A stretch of 64,000 nt of DNA from Dehalogenimonas sp. 4OHTPN (GTDB lineage Bacteria > Chloroflexota > Dehalococcoidia > Dehalococcoidales > Dehalococcoidaceae): contig NZ_CP159307.1 in assembly GCF_040448695.1 (NCBI RefSeq), forward strand, positions 1,488,001 through 1,552,000, given 5' to 3'. This document shows positions 15,843 through 23,304 of the stretch, one piece after another. Position 1 is the stretch's first letter. Each line of letters opens with the position of its first letter. Under the pieces are notes generated by a model. That model saw only the letters and a program-made list of their open reading frames with translations. It searched no databases and had not been told where the DNA came from. Both the position numbers and the translations under genes were made by a program.

Positions 15843-16169
15843 TTACGATAACCCGGGGAGAAGCCCCAGCGCCCAGTAGGCCGCCATCCCCAGCACCACC
15901 GACCCGAAGAGGTTTCTAACCTTCCAGGCGAACAAAAGCACAGCCGCGGCGGAAAGTAACAGCCGAGGCTCGGCGCCGACCTCTCCGCCGTCGCCGGCGA
16001 AGACCGCCGGGAAGACCAGCGCTGACAGTACCGCCACCGGCACGTACTCCAAAAAGACCTTTGCCCGGTCCGGTATCGTCAGGCGGCTCACCAGGGCCAT
16101 CGGCAGGAACCGCGGCAGAAAAGTCACCGCCGCCATTCCCAGAAATAGCAGCAGCATTTCAGGCCGCAT
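15843..16169 (-). CDS. azlD: AzlD-family branched-chain amino acid export subunit
   Basis: 108 aa with four hydrophobic helices. The opening 'LLLFLGMAAVTFLPRFLPMAL' and the acidic/Val-rich 'EYVPVAVLSALVFPAV' are family-typical. The start overlaps the end of azlC by 11 bases. Acts with AzlC as a two-component exporter. Confidence 0.88.
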   Translation of the reverse strand: MRPEMLLLFLGMAAVTFLPRFLPMALVSRLTIPDRAKVFLEYVPVAVLSALVFPAVFAGDGGEVGAEPRLLLSAAAVLLFAWKVRNLFGSVVLGMAAYWALGLLPGLS

Positions 16170-16869
16170 CGGTTTTTACCTCCGCCTCGATTGGAGCGGG
16201 CTGCCGCCGCGACAGCCACAGACCGGCCAGCGGCGCAGCCGCCGCCGCGGCCAGGATGAACAAATTGTTGGGCATGAAACCCTTGAAGACAAGCGCCAGC
16301 CCCCCGGCGGCCAGAGCCACCGCCAGATGAGCCCGGCTCTTGAGCTGGAGCACCAGCAGGCAGATAAAGAGCGCCGTCATGGCGAAAGGGATGCCGAAGG
16401 AGGCGCTGTCGATGAGTGATCCGAACACGGCGCCGATGACCGAACCGGACAACCAGGCGGTGTAGGCCGTCGCCTGAAGGGCGATGAGGTAGGTCGGGCG
16501 GCCGGCGATCTTTGACGTGTCATGCATGGCCACGGCGAAGGATTCATCGGTGAGGAAGGCGGACAGAGGAACGAGTTTGTTCATCGACTGACCCTTGAAA
16601 TACGGAGCGATGGCCGAGCTCATCAGCAGGTGGCGCAGGTTGACGGCGAAGGTGGTCAGGATAATCGGCAGCACGCCGGCGCCGGAAGCCAGCATGCCGA
16701 CGGCGATGAACTGAGACGCTCCGGCGAAGACGAAAAAGCTCATCGCCCCGGTCTCCAACGCCGACAGCCCGGCGGCGCGGGCTAGCACGCCGTAGGCGAT
16801 GCCTACCGGCAGGTAGCCCAGAACGACAGGCAGGGCAGCCTTGATGCCGTCGCGGATGTCTCTAGTCAA
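16159..16869 (-). CDS. azlC: AzlC-family branched-chain amino acid exporter
   Basis: 236 aa integral membrane protein. Typical motifs are 'GYLPVGIAYGVLARAAGLS', 'FVFAGASQFIAVGML' and 'VNLRHLLMSSAIAPY'. Overlaps the upstream acetyltransferase gene by 8 bases and the downstream azlD by 11, forming a translationally coupled operon. Confidence 0.92.
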   Translation of the reverse strand: MTRDIRDGIKAALPVVLGYLPVGIAYGVLARAAGLSALETGAMSFFVFAGASQFIAVGMLASGAGVLPIILTTFAVNLRHLLMSSAIAPYFKGQSMNKLVPLSAFLTDESFAVAMHDTSKIAGRPTYLIALQATAYTAWLSGSVIGAVFGSLIDSASFGIPFAMTALFICLLVLQLKSRAHLAVALAAGGLALVFKGFMPNNLFILAAAAAAPLAGLWLSRRQPAPIEAEVKTDAA

Positions 16870-17356
16870 TGAAAAGCTCTAAGGTAACGCCGTGGAAGGG
16901 CAGCGACGAGGCAACATCGACGGCCGGCCTGAAACCGCAGCTGTCATAGAGGCGGCGGGCGGCGTCCAGGCCGTCCATGGTCCACAGCCAGGCGGTCTTG
17001 TGTCCCGCCCGGCGGCAAAAGTCCAGGGCGCGGGTCAGCAGTTCCCGCCCGATGCCGCGGCCCTGGCAGGCCGGATCCACATGGAACCAGCGCAGCCGGG
17101 CGCCGGGACGCTCCGCCGGGGCGCCGACGACGGCTATGCAGCCGACGAGCAGGCGATCGGTGTGCGCTGAAAGCAGCAGGTCGCGGCCTTCGGCGTAGGT
17201 GTCGTGGAAGTCGCACATCTGGCGGGCCATCGTCACCTCGAAGGAAACGCCGGGCCGCGCCCAGGCGACATCATAGTATTCGCCCTGCATCTGGATCATG
17301 CGGCCGAGATACCCCGGGCGGAAGCCTTCGATGAATGTCACAGATAAATCAGCCAT
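16862..17356 (-). CDS. GNAT-family N-acetyltransferase
   Basis: 164 aa. Acetyl-CoA loop VDPACQGRGIGRELLTRALDF and the C-terminal 'AARRLYDSCGFRPA' are characteristic of small-molecule acetyltransferases. First gene of the azlC-azlD set. Coupling to an amino acid exporter may point to an amino-acid or amine substrate, but this is not shown. Confidence 0.88.
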   Translation of the reverse strand: MADLSVTFIEGFRPGYLGRMIQMQGEYYDVAWARPGVSFEVTMARQMCDFHDTYAEGRDLLLSAHTDRLLVGCIAVVGAPAERPGARLRWFHVDPACQGRGIGRELLTRALDFCRRAGHKTAWLWTMDGLDAARRLYDSCGFRPAVDVASSLPFHGVTLELFID

Positions 17357-17376
17357 AAGTTACCGGGACACCCGCC

Positions 17377-17718
17377 CTATCCGAGTTCCCCCGAAAGCTG
17401 CCGCCCGCCCAGAAGATGGAAATGAAGGTGCTGGACGACCTGGCCGCCCTCCTTGCCGGAGTTGACCGTCACCCGATACCCCTTCTCTGAGATGCCCTCT
17501 GAGTGGGCGAGATCATTAGCCAGGTCAAATACATAAGCGACCAGCCCGAAATCATCGCCGCGGATATCGCTTAAAGAGGCTATGTGCTTCACCGGCACGA
17601 TCAATACGTGTGTCGGGGCCTGGGGGCGGATATCACGGAAGGCGATAACCTTGTCATCTTTATGTAATATATCCGCCGGAATAGTCCCGGCGGCGATCTG
17701 GCAAAAAATACAGCTCAT
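17377..17718 (-). CDS. HIT-family nucleotide hydrolase (HinT type)
   Basis: 113 aa from MSCIFCQI. The histidine triad is visible as HLHFHLLGG, and the N-terminal CIFC belongs to the bacterial HinT subgroup. Probably hydrolyses AMP- or GMP-linked phosphoramidates. The start at 17718 is chosen because GGAGAACC lies upstream at the right distance; an earlier in-frame ATG (17742) precedes that ribosome site. Confidence 0.92.
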   Translation of the reverse strand: MSCIFCQIAAGTIPADILHKDDKVIAFRDIRPQAPTHVLIVPVKHIASLSDIRGDDFGLVAYVFDLANDLAHSEGISEKGYRVTVNSGKEGGQVVQHLHFHLLGGRQLSGELG

Positions 17719-17784
17719 TTTTGGTTCTCCTTCCATATTCACGGCTTTGAGATTCGACCTTGTGGGCTAGGTCAGAATAGCATG

Positions 17785-18342
17785 CTATTTGATGCGATAA
17801 CGAGCCTGCCCGATTTTGAACTGGTCGCTGCCCTGGGCGTCAATGGCGACAACAGCCGGAAAATGCTCCACTTCAAGCTTGAACACCGCCTCGGCGCCGA
17901 GGTCAGGGTAAGCTATAACCTCTGCCGATTTCACTCTCAGGGAGAGCAGCGCCCCGGCGCCGCCGATGGTTATCAGATACACGGCGCCGTGTTGTTTAAT
18001 GGCTTCGGCGACCTGCGGCGAGCGTTCGCCTTTGCCCACCATTACCCGGAGGCCTTCTTCAACAAGGCGCGGCGTGTATTTGTCCATGCGGGCTGAAGTC
18101 GTCGGGCCGCAAGAACCGATGATCTGTCCCGGACGGGCCGGCGAAGGTCCCATGTAATAAATCACCGCCGTTGAAAGATCAATCGGCAGGCTATCACCGC
18201 TGTCGAGAGCCTCGATGAAGCGTTTGTGCGCCGCGTCGCGGGCGGCGTAAATGGTGCCGGAGAGCAGCACTCTGTCGCCGGCTTTAAGCTCGGCGATAGT
18301 TTCGGCCGGCATGGGCAGTCTTATCCTGCGCCACTCGTTCAC
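17785..18342 (-). CDS. Class I fumarate hydratase, beta subunit (TtdB/FumB-C type)
   Basis: About 185 aa. With the alpha subunit it forms an oxygen-sensitive [4Fe-4S] enzyme interconverting fumarate and malate. Family motifs are LKAGDRVLLSGTIYAARDAAHKR, the MGPSPARPG loop and GSCGPTTSARMDKYTP. The GTG at 18342 overlaps the alpha stop (GTGA), so it is preferred to the longer frame at 18375. A tartrate dehydratase cannot be excluded by sequence, but adjacency to malate dehydrogenase favours fumarase. Confidence 0.92.
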   Translation of the reverse strand: MNEWRRIRLPMPAETIAELKAGDRVLLSGTIYAARDAAHKRFIEALDSGDSLPIDLSTAVIYYMGPSPARPGQIIGSCGPTTSARMDKYTPRLVEEGLRVMVGKGERSPQVAEAIKQHGAVYLITIGGAGALLSLRVKSAEVIAYPDLGAEAVFKLEVEHFPAVVAIDAQGSDQFKIGQARYRIK

Positions 18343-19184
18343 AGCACCGCCTCCTTGTGGCGGGCGCTGTGACACTGGAGGTTGACCGCCACCGGCAGGC
18401 TGGCGATGTGGCAGGGCATGCTCTCGATATGAACGGCCAGGGCGGTGACGCTGCCGCCGAGACCCAGCGGCCCGATGCCCAACCTGTTCACCTTCCCCAG
18501 GATTTCCCGCTCCAGAGCGGCGGCGTCGGCGTCAGGGCTGGGCTTTCCGACCTTGCGGAGAAGCGAGCGCTTGGCTAAAAGCATAGCGGCTTCGGCGGTG
18601 CCGCCGATGCCGATGCCGATAATGAGGGGCGGGCAGGGTTTGCCGCCGGCTTCCTCAACGGCGCGGACGGCGGCCTCGATGACACCGCCGCGGCCTTCGG
18701 CCGGCTTTAGCATATAGAGGCGGCTCATGTTCTCCGCGCCTGAACCCTTGGCCATCAGGCTGATGTTAACTTTATCGCCCGGAACGACGCGGTAATGAAT
18801 GACCGGCGGGGTGTTGTCGCCGGTGTTGACGCGATCGGTGACCGGTCCTGCGACCATCGACTTTCTAAGGTATCCTTCGATGTAGCCTTTGCCGACGCCA
18901 TCGGCGACGGCAGTTTCGAGATCGCCGCCGGTGATGTGAACCTCCTGCCCGACATCGATGAAGACCACGGCCACGCCGCAGTCCTGGCAGAGCGGTTTGC
19001 GGTGCGACATCGCCTGGTGGACGTTCTCAATGATCATTTCCAGCATTTCACGGCCGAGCGAGGATTTTTCAACATCATGCGCCCGGGTTAGAGCCACTAA
19101 AACGTCGGGGGATATTTCATAATTGGCTTCCTCGGCAAGGCGGGCCACGGCGGCGGTGATGGTGGAGGCTTGGATTTCACGCAT
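18339..19184 (-). CDS. Class I fumarate hydratase, alpha subunit
   Basis: 281 aa from MREIQAST. Contains the cluster-ligand Cys in LCQDCGVAVVF, 'GSGAENMSRLYML' and 'IGIGIGGTAEAAMLLAKRS'. The ATG at 19184 begins about 8 bases downstream of a TATAAT hexamer (19197-19192), so the transcript is likely leaderless and the annotated start is after the promoter. The longer frame from 19193 would start inside the -10. Confidence 0.93.
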   Translation of the reverse strand: MREIQASTITAAVARLAEEANYEISPDVLVALTRAHDVEKSSLGREMLEMIIENVHQAMSHRKPLCQDCGVAVVFIDVGQEVHITGGDLETAVADGVGKGYIEGYLRKSMVAGPVTDRVNTGDNTPPVIHYRVVPGDKVNISLMAKGSGAENMSRLYMLKPAEGRGGVIEAAVRAVEEAGGKPCPPLIIGIGIGGTAEAAMLLAKRSLLRKVGKPSPDADAAALEREILGKVNRLGIGPLGLGGSVTALAVHIESMPCHIASLPVAVNLQCHSARHKEAVL

Positions 19185-19191
19185 AAGGCAC

Positions 19192-19221
19192 ATTATAAGT
19201 CAGGCTAAGGTCGGATGTCAT
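19192..19221 (-). promoter_or_regulatory. Promoter of the fumarase genes, probably leaderless
   Basis: Minus strand: ATGACA (19221-19216), 18-base spacer, TATAAT (19197-19192). The expected transcription start coincides with the ATG at 19184. Confidence 0.6.
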
Positions 19222-19243
19222 TGGCATCAGTACCAGTCCCGTA

Positions 19244-19276
19244 TTCACCCTCCGGCAAGCTCAGAGAGAACGGAAG
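19244..19276. repeat. Short dispersed repeat, TTCACCCTCCGGCAAGCTCA type
   Basis: An imperfect dyad of the widespread 'CCTTCGACAGGCTCAgggTGAACGG' intergenic class, between mdh and fumarase. A second member is embedded in the coding region at 23623-23646. Confidence 0.5.
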
Positions 19277-19314
19277 GCGGTGTGCAAGTCGTTTCGGTTG
19301 GAATAAAAAAGAAC

Positions 19315-20235
19315 TTACAGGTTGAGCGCGGCGATCATCTTCCTGACCGCCTCGGCGGAGGCATTGAGGGCTGCCGATTCTTCGGCGTTAAGCGGCAGCT
19401 CGATGATATCTTGTATGCCGCGGCGGCCCAGCCTCACCGGAACGCCAAGAACCACGTCCGACAGGCCGTACTCGCCGTCCAGGCAGGCGGCACAGTTCAT
19501 CCGGGTGCCGGAATCGGCGACGACGGCATTAACCATGTGAGCAATAGAAGCCGAAGGAGCATAAAAAGCTGAGCCGGTCTTCAGGAAGCCGACGATCTCG
19601 GCGCCGCCGTCGACGGTGCGCTCAGCCAGGGCTTTTTGTTTGGCCTCGTCAACGAGTTCGGAAAGGGGCTTGCCTTTGACCGTCGTGAACCTGGGATAGA
19701 CCACCATGCTGCCGCCGTGTTCGCCCATCACGCAGGGTGAAACATCGCGGGCATCTACACCCAAGTCTTCGGTAATGAAGGCGGCGAGGCGGCCGCCGTC
19801 GAGGACGCCGGACAGGCCGAAGACGCGCTGCCGCGGCAGGCCGGAGACCTTTAAAGCCAGATACGTCATGGCGTCAACCGGGTTGGTGACGATGATAAAA
19901 ACGGCGTTAGGGGACACTGCCAGCGATTTCTCCACCACCTCGCGGACGATTTTGGCGTTGATGCCGATAAGCTCGTCGCGGGTCATCCCCGGCTTGCGGG
20001 CGATGCCGGCGGTGATGACAATGATGTCGGAGCCGGCGGTCACATCGTAGGAGTTCGAGCCGACCAGCTTATGGGTGAAGCCCAAAACGTTGGCCGACTG
20101 CCGCAGGTCGAGGGCCTTGCCCTGGGGAATACCCTCAACGACGTCCACCAGGGCGACGTCGCCAAAATCTTTCTCGATGAGGCGCTGGGCCAGGGTGGCG
20201 CCGACATTGCCGGCGCCGACGACGGTGATTTTCAT
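19315..20235 (-). CDS. mdh: Malate dehydrogenase (LDH-like MDH)
   Basis: 306 aa from MKITVVGAGNVG, an NAD-binding Rossmann motif. The substrate-binding region has ARKPGMTRDELI, with the Arg that defines MDH over LDH. TNPVDAMTYLALK and the catalytic His in MGEHGGSMV are present. Reduces oxaloacetate to malate or the reverse. An upstream in-frame ATG (20253) sits directly on the GGAG, so the start at 20235 is preferred. Lies between idh and fumarase on the same strand. Confidence 0.95.
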   Translation of the reverse strand: MKITVVGAGNVGATLAQRLIEKDFGDVALVDVVEGIPQGKALDLRQSANVLGFTHKLVGSNSYDVTAGSDIIVITAGIARKPGMTRDELIGINAKIVREVVEKSLAVSPNAVFIIVTNPVDAMTYLALKVSGLPRQRVFGLSGVLDGGRLAAFITEDLGVDARDVSPCVMGEHGGSMVVYPRFTTVKGKPLSELVDEAKQKALAERTVDGGAEIVGFLKTGSAFYAPSASIAHMVNAVVADSGTRMNCAACLDGEYGLSDVVLGVPVRLGRRGIQDIIELPLNAEESAALNASAEAVRKMIAALNL

Positions 20236-20251
20236 CTTAGATTCATACTCC

Positions 20252-20292
20252 AACCGGGATTAAATCCCCTTAGTCTCCCTTTTTCAAAGGGG
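20252..20292. repeat. Short intergenic repeat, CTCCCTTTTTCAAAGGGGGAG type
   Basis: The CTCCCTTTTTCAAAGGGGGAG hairpin preceded by AATCCCCTTAG lies between idh and mdh. It resembles a common intergenic palindromic repeat and might also weaken read-through. Confidence 0.5.
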
Positions 20293-20298
20293 GAGATA

Positions 20299-21372
20299 CT
20301 AGCGCAGTTTTTCGATGACAGCGTCGGCCACCTGAGACGTCCCGACCGGGGTTGCGCCCGGGGCAGCCAGGTCGTAAGTGACGGATTTGCCTTCGGCGAT
20401 GACGGCGGCGATGGCTGTTTCCAGCCGGTCAGCCGCGAAGGTCTCGTTGAGGTGCCGGAGCATCAGCACGCCGGAGAGCATCATAGCCATGGGATTGACC
20501 TTGTTCAAGCCCTTGTACTTGGGGGCCGAACCGTGGGTTGGTTCGAAGACGGCGAAGTCATCGCCGATGTTGCCGCCGGGAGCGACGCCCAGCCCGCCAA
20601 TCAGCCCGGCGCATAAATCAGACAGGATGTCGCCATAGAGGTTAGGACAGGCAATGACATCGAACTGCTGCGGATTCCGGACAAGCTGCATGGTCATGTT
20701 GTCCACGATGCGGTCCTCGAATTCGATGTCGGGATAAGCGGTCGCCACGTCGCGGGCCACCGCCAGGAACAGGCCGTCGGAAAATTTCAGGATATTGGCC
20801 TTGTGCACCGCGGTGACCTTCTTGCGGCCGTAGCGGCGGGCATACTCGAAGGCGTACTTGACGATGCGGCGGGTGCCGGTCTCGGAGATCATCTTGATAG
20901 AGAAACCGGCGTCGTCGCGGATCTGCTTCTCGCCCTTGTCGCGGAGCATCTGCTTCAATTTCTCGGCCCAGTCGGTGCCGCGCTCGAACTCTATGCCGGC
21001 GTAGAGGTCTTCCATGTTCTCGCGGACGATGACCAGGTCCACGTCCTCGTAGCGCGACGGCACGCCCCTGAAGCTCTTGCAGGGCCGCAGGCAGGTGTAG
21101 AGGTCGAGGGCTTTACGAATGGCGACGTTGACACTGCGAAAGCCGGAGCCGACGGGGGTGGTAATGGGACCTTTGATGGCTACTTTATTCTTCCTGATGG
21201 AGTCCAAAACGTTGTCCGGCAGCGGCGTGCCGTATTGGGCGATGACATCAACGCCTGCATGCACCACTTCCCAGTTGAAATTGACCCCGGTGGCTTCAAG
21301 GACGCGGCGGGTGGCGTCCGATATTTCCGGGCCGATGCCGTCGCCGGGGATGAGGGTTACGTTGTGAATCAT
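20299..21372 (-). CDS. Isocitrate dehydrogenase (short, isopropylmalate-dehydrogenase family)
   Basis: 357 aa β-decarboxylating dehydrogenase. Nucleotide-site opening LIPGDGIGPEI, phosphate-binding VRENMEDLYAGIE and metal-site DILSDLCAGLIGGLGVAPG. The gene order (aconitase-like LeuC/D upstream, MDH downstream) and the NMEDLY/VNVAIRK motifs fit isocitrate dehydrogenase making 2-oxoglutarate rather than LeuB. Homoisocitrate dehydrogenase is the main alternative. Confidence 0.88.
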   Translation of the reverse strand: MIHNVTLIPGDGIGPEISDATRRVLEATGVNFNWEVVHAGVDVIAQYGTPLPDNVLDSIRKNKVAIKGPITTPVGSGFRSVNVAIRKALDLYTCLRPCKSFRGVPSRYEDVDLVIVRENMEDLYAGIEFERGTDWAEKLKQMLRDKGEKQIRDDAGFSIKMISETGTRRIVKYAFEYARRYGRKKVTAVHKANILKFSDGLFLAVARDVATAYPDIEFEDRIVDNMTMQLVRNPQQFDVIACPNLYGDILSDLCAGLIGGLGVAPGGNIGDDFAVFEPTHGSAPKYKGLNKVNPMAMMLSGVLMLRHLNETFAADRLETAIAAVIAEGKSVTYDLAAPGATPVGTSQVADAVIEKLR

Positions 21373-21434
21373 GGCGCTCCTTTAATGACAATCGTGGATC
21401 GAGATTCTTAGCTGAGCTCAAGATAATGTGATGG

Positions 21435-21929
21435 CTATAGCTTGAAATCGCCGTGCTTCTTGATGTAGGGCATCAAGCCGCCCTCGTTCAGGATGGCCAG
21501 CATAGCGTCCGGTATCTTGCCGAAGGTAAGGGTCCGGCCGTTGGTCTTATCAAAGATGACGCCCGCCGCCAGATCTACCTCAAGCTCGTCGCCCTCGTCA
21601 ATCCTGTCGGTGTCGCACACCAGCACCGGCAGGCCGACGTTGATGGCGTTGCGGAAAAAGATGCGGGCGACGGACTTGGCTAACACCGCCGAAACTCCAG
21701 CCATCTTGATGATGACCGGGGCGTGCTCACGGCTTGAGCCCAGGCCGAAATTGCTGCCGCCGACGACGAAATCGCCCCGCTTGACCCTCGAAGAGAAGGT
21801 CGGGTCGGCATCTTCGAGGACATGCTTGGCCAGCTCCGACAGGTTGCTGCGGAGATGAACGAGGCGGCCGGGGGCGATCAGGTCGGTGGAAATGTTATCG
21901 CCGAATTTGAAGGCTTTACCCTTGAGCAT
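21435..21929 (-). CDS. Aconitase/isopropylmalate dehydratase small (LeuD-like) subunit
   Basis: 164 aa swivelling domain with GGSNFGLGSSREHAPVIIK carrying the catalytic Ser-Arg, and AKSVARIFFRNAINVGLP. It pairs with the immediately preceding large subunit, whose stop abuts this ATG. In this context the enzyme probably isomerises citrate to isocitrate. Confidence 0.9.
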   Translation of the reverse strand: MLKGKAFKFGDNISTDLIAPGRLVHLRSNLSELAKHVLEDADPTFSSRVKRGDFVVGGSNFGLGSSREHAPVIIKMAGVSAVLAKSVARIFFRNAINVGLPVLVCDTDRIDEGDELEVDLAAGVIFDKTNGRTLTFGKIPDAMLAILNEGGLMPYIKKHGDFKL

Positions 21930-23183
21930 TTATGCAACCTCCCGCGGGTCGGTGATGACGCCGGTGACGGCCGAGGCGGCGGCTGTCGGCGTGCTGGAAA
22001 GATATATCAGTCCTTCAGGATTGCCCATGCGGCCCAGGAAATTGCGGTTGGCGGTAGACAGGCAGGTCTCGCCGTCGCCCAGTACGCCCTGATGAACGCC
22101 CAGGCAACCGGCGCAACCTGGAGGCAGAATCGTCGCCCCAGCCTGAACCAGATCCTGGATGTAGCCCATCCTCATCCCGGCAAGCATTACCTGAGGGGAG
22201 GCGGGAGCCACCAAAAGGCGGGTGGCCGGGTTGCGGCGCTTGCCGCGCAGGATATCGGCGGCCAGTTTCAGATCTTCGAGGCGGCCGTTGGTGCAGGTGC
22301 CGATAAAGACCTGATCAACTTTCATACCCTTCAGCTCCCCGACAGCGGCGGTGTTATCAACGGTATGCGGCTTGGCAACGGTCGGCTCGAGAGCCGCAAG
22401 ATCGATGTCGATAACACGCTCGTAGACCGCGTCCTCATCCGCAAAGAGGCGGATGTGGTCTTTAGACCGGCCCTGCTGGGTGAGATATTCCAGGGTCGCG
22501 TCGTCTGACGGGAACAGGCCGACCTTGGCGCCGGCCTCAACGGCCATGTTGGCGATGGTGAGCCGGTCGGTCACCGGCATGGCAGCGACCCCCGGGCCGC
22601 CGAACTCCAGCGATTTGTAGGTCGCCCCGTCAGCGCCGATCATGCCGATTAGATGCAGGATAACATCCTTGGCGGTGACCCTGGGCTGCAATTTCCCGGT
22701 TAGACGGATGAAGTAGGTCTCCGGCACCCGGAACCAGGTTTTGCCCAGGCCGAAAGCCGCGGCCACATCCGACGAACCCATGCCGGTGGCGAAGGCGCCG
22801 AGGCCGCCGGCGGTGACAGTGTGCGAATCGGCGCCGACGATGACATCGCCGGGACAGGCGTACCTTTCGGCCATGATCTGATGGCAAACGCCTTCGCCGA
22901 CATCGGACAGCACCGCACCGTAATCTTTGGCGAACTTGCGCAGAAAAGTGTGGTCGCAGGAGAGTTGCTTCTGCGGCGACGGCGCAGCGTGATCAATAAA
23001 GAGGATGGTGTGCGTCGGGTTGGCCAGTTTCGGCAGGCCGAGGCTTAAGAACTCGCGGACCGTCAACGGCCCGGTGGTGTCCTGAACTAAAGCCCAATCA
23101 ACCGGCGACACGACGATGTCTCCGGGCTTAACATCAAGACCGGTTTTCATCGAGAGAATTTTTTCAGCTAAAGTTTTACCCAT
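21930..23183 (-). CDS. Aconitase/isopropylmalate dehydratase large (LeuC-like) subunit
   Basis: 417 aa. Iron-sulfur ligands are visible as IGTCTNGRLEDL and PPGCAGCLGVHQG. GADSHTVTAGGLGAFATGMG is the aconitase-superfamily signature. Shorter than monomeric aconitase (about 900 aa), as expected for the archaeal/LeuCD two-subunit form. Without leuA or leuB nearby and with IDH, MDH and fumarase following, an aconitase role is more likely than leucine synthesis. Confidence 0.9.
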   Translation of the reverse strand: MGKTLAEKILSMKTGLDVKPGDIVVSPVDWALVQDTTGPLTVREFLSLGLPKLANPTHTILFIDHAAPSPQKQLSCDHTFLRKFAKDYGAVLSDVGEGVCHQIMAERYACPGDVIVGADSHTVTAGGLGAFATGMGSSDVAAAFGLGKTWFRVPETYFIRLTGKLQPRVTAKDVILHLIGMIGADGATYKSLEFGGPGVAAMPVTDRLTIANMAVEAGAKVGLFPSDDATLEYLTQQGRSKDHIRLFADEDAVYERVIDIDLAALEPTVAKPHTVDNTAAVGELKGMKVDQVFIGTCTNGRLEDLKLAADILRGKRRNPATRLLVAPASPQVMLAGMRMGYIQDLVQAGATILPPGCAGCLGVHQGVLGDGETCLSTANRNFLGRMGNPEGLIYLSSTPTAAASAVTGVITDPREVA

Positions 23184-23259
23184 ACAACCTCAAAATCCGA
23201 ATATCGAAGAACGAAATCCGAAACAAACTCTAAATTATAATCCAGAAATAGAAACATCG

Positions 23260-23303
23260 CCCTCACCCTTATCTTCTCCCGCGAGTCCGCGCGGGCGAGG
23301 AGG
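23260..23303. repeat. REP-like element between pycB and leuC-like genes
   Basis: CGCCCTCACCCTTATCTTCT followed by CCCGCGAGTCCGCGCGGGCG, related to the elements near 3690 and 11650. It ends at the carboxyltransferase stop codon. Confidence 0.5.
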
Positions 23304-23304
23304 G

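Noticed and set aside
21822-22508. 228-aa plus-strand frame
   Set aside because: Antisense to the aconitase-like genes, no ribosome site, no domain.
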